Assembly: GCA_014376425.1 (NCBI GenBank) | Contig: JACMRO010000259.1 | Span: 1 to 15,424, forward strand | DNA length: 15,424 nt | Reading direction: 5' to 3' | Origin: Rubritepida sp. | GTDB lineage: Bacteria > Pseudomonadota > Alphaproteobacteria > Acetobacterales > Acetobacteraceae | Part shown: piece after piece, positions 13,062 to 15,424 of the stretch | How positions within the stretch are numbered: position 1 is the stretch's first letter | Layout of the letters: the number at the start of each line of letters is the position of its first letter | The notes under the pieces: model-generated | Databases searched by the model: none | What the model was told of the DNA's origin: nothing | Seen by the model: the letters and a program-made list of their open reading frames with translations, nothing else | Translations under genes and position numbers: made by a program

Positions 13062-13707
13062 AGCGCTCCTCCGCCCAGGGATCGGCGTTGTTGTGGTAGC
13101 CGCGCACCTCCCAGAAGCCGGGCCGGTCTTCCGCCACAAATTCGATGCGGCTGAGCCACTTTGCGCTCTTCCAGAAATACAGATGCGGCACCACGAGACG
13201 TGCGGGCCCCCCATGCACCCGTTCCAGGGGGGCGCCATTCCAGTGGGTGGCGACCAGATTCTTCGCCCGGGCGAAGGCGTCCAAACCGAGGTTGGTGGTG
13301 TAGCCGTCGTAACTGTGCAGCACGACGTGGCTCGCCTCGGCGGCGGGTTGCGCCAGGTCGAGCAGGGCCTGGACCCCTACGCCGCGCCAGCGATTATCGT
13401 AGCGCGACCAGGCGGTGACGCAGTGGATGTCGTTGGTGAATTCCGCAGTCGCGATATCCTCGAAGGCGCTCCAGTCCAGGATCAGCTGGTTGGCGACCAG
13501 CCCATCCACCCGCAAATGCCACTTCGCTCGCGCGATGTCGGGCTGCACGCCCAGATCCAGCACTGGAAAATCCGTGACGAGGCGCTGCCCGGGGGGCAGG
13601 CGAGTGGCGGGGTCTGCGGCCACACCGGTCAGCAGCCGGCCCTCCTGGGCCCAGCGCTGCTTCGTCTCGACCAGTTTCTCTCGGCCTGGCGCCACGGGGT
13701 CTGTCAT
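13054..13707 (-). CDS. Sulfite oxidase-family molybdopterin oxidoreductase
   Basis: This 217-residue protein comprises a single molybdopterin-binding domain of the sulfite oxidase/MsrP superfamily. Key marks are the probable Mo-ligand Cys C96 in NDIHCVTAWSRYDNRWRGV, HGGPARLVVPHLYFWKSAKW (the cofactor-binding segment) and the C-terminal FWEVRGYHNNADPWAEERY. It lacks a TAT signal and the dimerisation domain of true sulfite oxidases. It therefore fits the short, probably cytoplasmic YuiH-like group, whose substrate is unknown; MsrP itself, about 300 residues with a TAT signal, repairs periplasmic methionine sulfoxide. I chose ATG 13705-13707 (MTDPVAPGREKL); 12 further codons upstream are open. 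It heads an overlapping operon with the peroxidase and xthA, which hints at oxidative stress. Confidence 0.88.
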   Translation of the reverse strand: MTDPVAPGREKLVETKQRWAQEGRLLTGVAADPATRLPPGQRLVTDFPVLDLGVQPDIARAKWHLRVDGLVANQLILDWSAFEDIATAEFTNDIHCVTAWSRYDNRWRGVGVQALLDLAQPAAEASHVVLHSYDGYTTNLGLDAFARAKNLVATHWNGAPLERVHGGPARLVVPHLYFWKSAKWLSRIEFVAEDRPGFWEVRGYHNNADPWAEERYD

Positions 13708-13789
13708 CGTGGCTCTAGGTGTCGTTCGCGGGTGGCGATGCAAGGGTTTGCGATTGGCAGACCCCCAGTCGGCGGGTTACACGGCCTTC
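13708..13789. promoter_or_regulatory. Divergent region between molybdoenzyme and Bug receptor genes
   Basis: These 82 bases must carry both promoters. I see no clear -35/-10 pair and no strong inverted repeat. No clear Shine-Dalgarno precedes the receptor ATG. Confidence 0.3.
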
Positions 13790-14752
13790 ATGATCGCACG
13801 TCGCACCGCCCTGGCCCTCCCGCTCGCCACCCCCGCCCTTGCCCAGGGATGGTCGCCCAGCAGACCTATCCGCCTCATCGTGCCCTTCCCCGCCGGCGGC
13901 AGCCCGGACATCCTGGCACGCCTGGTGGCCGGGTCCATGCAGGCCGCGCTGGGCCAAAACGTGGTTGTTGAGAACCGCACCGGCGCAGGCGCCACGGTGG
14001 GCAGCAACCTGGTGGCGCGTGAGGCGCCCGACGGCCATACCATCCTGGTCGCCACCATCTCCGCGCTGACTGCGCCGCTGATGATGACCCCGGCCCCCTA
14101 CGACCCGGTGCGCGATTTCCGCCCCGTGGTGGGGCTGGCCATCACGCCCACGGTCCTGGTCACCCGGCCGGACTTCCCAGCCCGCGACGTGGCCAGCTGG
14201 CACCGCGCCGTGCAATCGGCGCCCCCCGGTAGCATGACCTTCGCCTCCGGCGGCGTGGGCAACCCGGCCCATCTGGCGGGCGAGCTGTACCGCTCGATGA
14301 CCGGCGCCGACATCACCCACGTGCCATTCCGCGGCAGCGCGCCGGGGCTGGTCGAGGTCCGCGCGGGGCGGGTCGATTTCTCCATCGTCGACCTGCCTGC
14401 CGCGTCGTCCATGATCGCCGACCGGCAATTGCCGGCGCTGGCTGTGGGCACCGCCGCGCGCCTGCCCGTCCTGCCCGACTTGCCGACGCTGGCGGAAAGC
14501 GTGGTGCCCGGCTTCGAGGCGTACAGCTGGATCATGTTCTGGCTACCGGCTGGCGCGCCGGACGCGGTGGCTGCCCGGCTGAATGAACAGGCCAACCTGG
14601 TCCTACGCGACGCGGGCATCGCCGGCCGCGCCACCCAGTCCGGCTTCCTGCTGACCGGGGGCACGGAGACAGAAGCGCGCGCCTTCGTGGCCGCTGAGCA
14701 TGCGAAATGGAGCCGTGTCATCCGCGAGCGGAACATCCGCTTCGAAGGCTGA
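13790..14752 (+). CDS. Bug/TctC-family periplasmic solute-binding receptor
   Basis: This 320-residue extracytoplasmic receptor belongs to the Bug (TctC) family, which captures small carboxylates or related compounds for tripartite tricarboxylate transporters. A signal peptide (MIARRTALALPLATPALAQG) with a likely ALA-Q cleavage site is followed by the family signature IRLIVPFPAGGSPDILARLV. Further in come VENRTGAGATVGSNLVAR, THVPFRGSAPGLVEVRAGRVD and LPTLAESVVPGFEAYSW, which form the two-lobed binding protein. Start ATG 13790 gives the normal length; the open frame upstream runs antisense through the divergent gene. No TctA/TctB membrane genes are adjacent, which is common, since these receptors are greatly expanded in Burkholderiales and Acetobacteraceae. 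The ligand cannot be deduced. Confidence 0.93.
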   Translation: MIARRTALALPLATPALAQGWSPSRPIRLIVPFPAGGSPDILARLVAGSMQAALGQNVVVENRTGAGATVGSNLVAREAPDGHTILVATISALTAPLMMTPAPYDPVRDFRPVVGLAITPTVLVTRPDFPARDVASWHRAVQSAPPGSMTFASGGVGNPAHLAGELYRSMTGADITHVPFRGSAPGLVEVRAGRVDFSIVDLPAASSMIADRQLPALAVGTAARLPVLPDLPTLAESVVPGFEAYSWIMFWLPAGAPDAVAARLNEQANLVLRDAGIAGRATQSGFLLTGGTETEARAFVAAEHAKWSRVIRERNIRFEG

Positions 14753-14886
14753 TGGACGCGGGTAAACTCTAAAGTTCTCCGAAGGCGAGTGCCTCCAGGC
14801 TATTGGGCCGACAGGGAAATACTTTGCCCACGGAGGCCAGCATCGGTTAGCGTCGCCTCTGACAGAACTATGAAAAGGCGCTCCTC
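14753..14886. other. Intergenic region with nested inverted repeats
   Basis: The gap is 134 bases. GCCTCC (14791-14796) pairs with GGAGGC (14832-14837), and inside it GGGC (14805-14808) pairs with GCCC (14826-14829). Together they could form an interrupted stem in the transcript. No T-run follows, so it is a weak terminator at best. AAGG at about 14875-14878 is the ribosome binding site of the next gene. Confidence 0.3.
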
Positions 14887-15424
14887 ATGTCAGCCAGTGT
14901 GAACCAGAACGTGTATGTGGATTACGTCGCCCGGGGGATCGGCAAGAACCTGGCCGGCAGGCTGGTGGCTGGCTCCGATGACTTTCTGTCGGCTGCGGCA
15001 GCGGAAATCAAAGTGCATGCGCTGACCGACCTGCTGCAGCGCTTCTACATGTCCGGTGATGCCAAATTCGATGACACCGACATCGGCCTGACCGACGTGC
15101 GGAAGGCCATTCTCTACGCGCGGGGAAAGAAGCACACTAAGGCCATCCGCAAGACGGTCACCGGCACAGCTAAGCTGGGGCTGCAGATCGCCGCGGTCGC
15201 CGGTGGCGCCACGATCGGGTCCGTGGCGCCTGTCGTCGGAACGGTACTTGGCGCGGCAGGTGGCGCCGTGGCGGGCATGGGCTTCGGCCTGGCCGTGACC
15301 GTGGCGGACCGGGCGAAACGGTCCATCAAGGGCATCTGCAAGCATTTCGCCGGCACGCGTGGCCAGCACCGGCTGCAGGCCGCGGCCTGCCTGATGAACT
15401 GCCACGTGCCGGCGCGTGACTGGC
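14887..15424 (+). CDS. Unknown protein with glycine-zipper hydrophobic region (runs off right edge)
   Basis: The frame is open from ATG 14887 to the window end (179 codons, no stop), with AAGG eight bases upstream. I do not recognise the family. Residues 1-90 are soluble and mixed-charge (SVNQNVYVDYVARGIGKNLA..., LTDLLQRFYMSGDAKFDDTD). Residues about 97-140 are a long Gly/Ala/Val hydrophobic stretch with repeated GxxxG spacing (G107/G111, G118/G122, G126/G130/G134), able to form a two-helix membrane hairpin. A basic segment (DRAKRSIKGICKHF) and Cys residues (C151, C168, C172) follow. There is no signal peptide. Gly-zipper hairpins of this type occur in pore-forming or membrane-inserting effectors and in membrane-shaping proteins, but no specific function can be claimed. 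Codon use looks a little less GC-biased than in its neighbours. Confidence 0.75.
   Translation, partial: MSASVNQNVYVDYVARGIGKNLAGRLVAGSDDFLSAAAAEIKVHALTDLLQRFYMSGDAKFDDTDIGLTDVRKAILYARGKKHTKAIRKTVTGTAKLGLQIAAVAGGATIGSVAPVVGTVLGAAGGAVAGMGFGLAVTVADRAKRSIKGICKHFAGTRGQHRLQAAACLMNCHVPARDW

Overview
The window is GC-rich DNA (very high G/C at third codon positions) of an alphaproteobacterium. The translation proteins IF-3, S2 and EF-Ts, together with an orphan Bug-type solute receptor, suggest Rhodospirillales/Acetobacteraceae (Roseomonas-like). That placement is inferred from protein style, not from a marker search. There are no tRNA or rRNA genes, CRISPR arrays, insertion sequences or phage genes that I can support.

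Left third (1-4587). A minus-strand operon reads TetR-type repressor, HlyD/DevB-type periplasmic adaptor, FtsX/DevC-type permease, DevA-type ATPase, and then the first 35 codons of a secreted protein that leaves the window. The first four genes overlap by 1-4 bases (GTGA, TTGA, TGATG), which suggests translational coupling of a self-regulated DevBCA/MacB-like envelope exporter. Divergent from it, across a 79-base gap holding a candidate operator, is a bicupin that matches (S)-ureidoglycine aminohydrolase (AllE). About 290 bases without a confident gene follow.

Middle (4862-9128). A five-codon mini-ORF sits directly upstream of, and overlaps, a two-gene cassette: a thiolase-fold protein without the nucleophilic Cys, and a DUF35 OB-fold partner whose zinc ribbon is mostly lost. 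Next is a large secreted protein joining seven beta-propeller (PD40-like) repeats to RTX calcium-binding repeats and a type I secretion-like C-terminus.

Core translation block (9147-11804). Minus-strand rpsB-tsf is divergent from plus-strand infC. The region between rpsB and infC carries a perfect 20-base palindrome, and the rpsB-tsf gap carries two strong GC hairpins. infC appears to start at a non-AUG codon (AUA, or AUU) behind a good Shine-Dalgarno, as expected for autoregulated infC.

Right third (11782-15424). A minus-strand operon of overlapping genes encodes a sulfite-oxidase-family molybdoenzyme, an exported Cys-glutathione peroxidase and an exonuclease III (xthA). The xthA reading frame has an in-frame amber codon at position 93 and a CTG where ATG is expected. 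This is the strongest anomaly in the window. Divergent from this operon is a Bug/TctC-type periplasmic receptor. A plus-strand gene of unknown function with a glycine-zipper-like hydrophobic hairpin then runs off the right edge.
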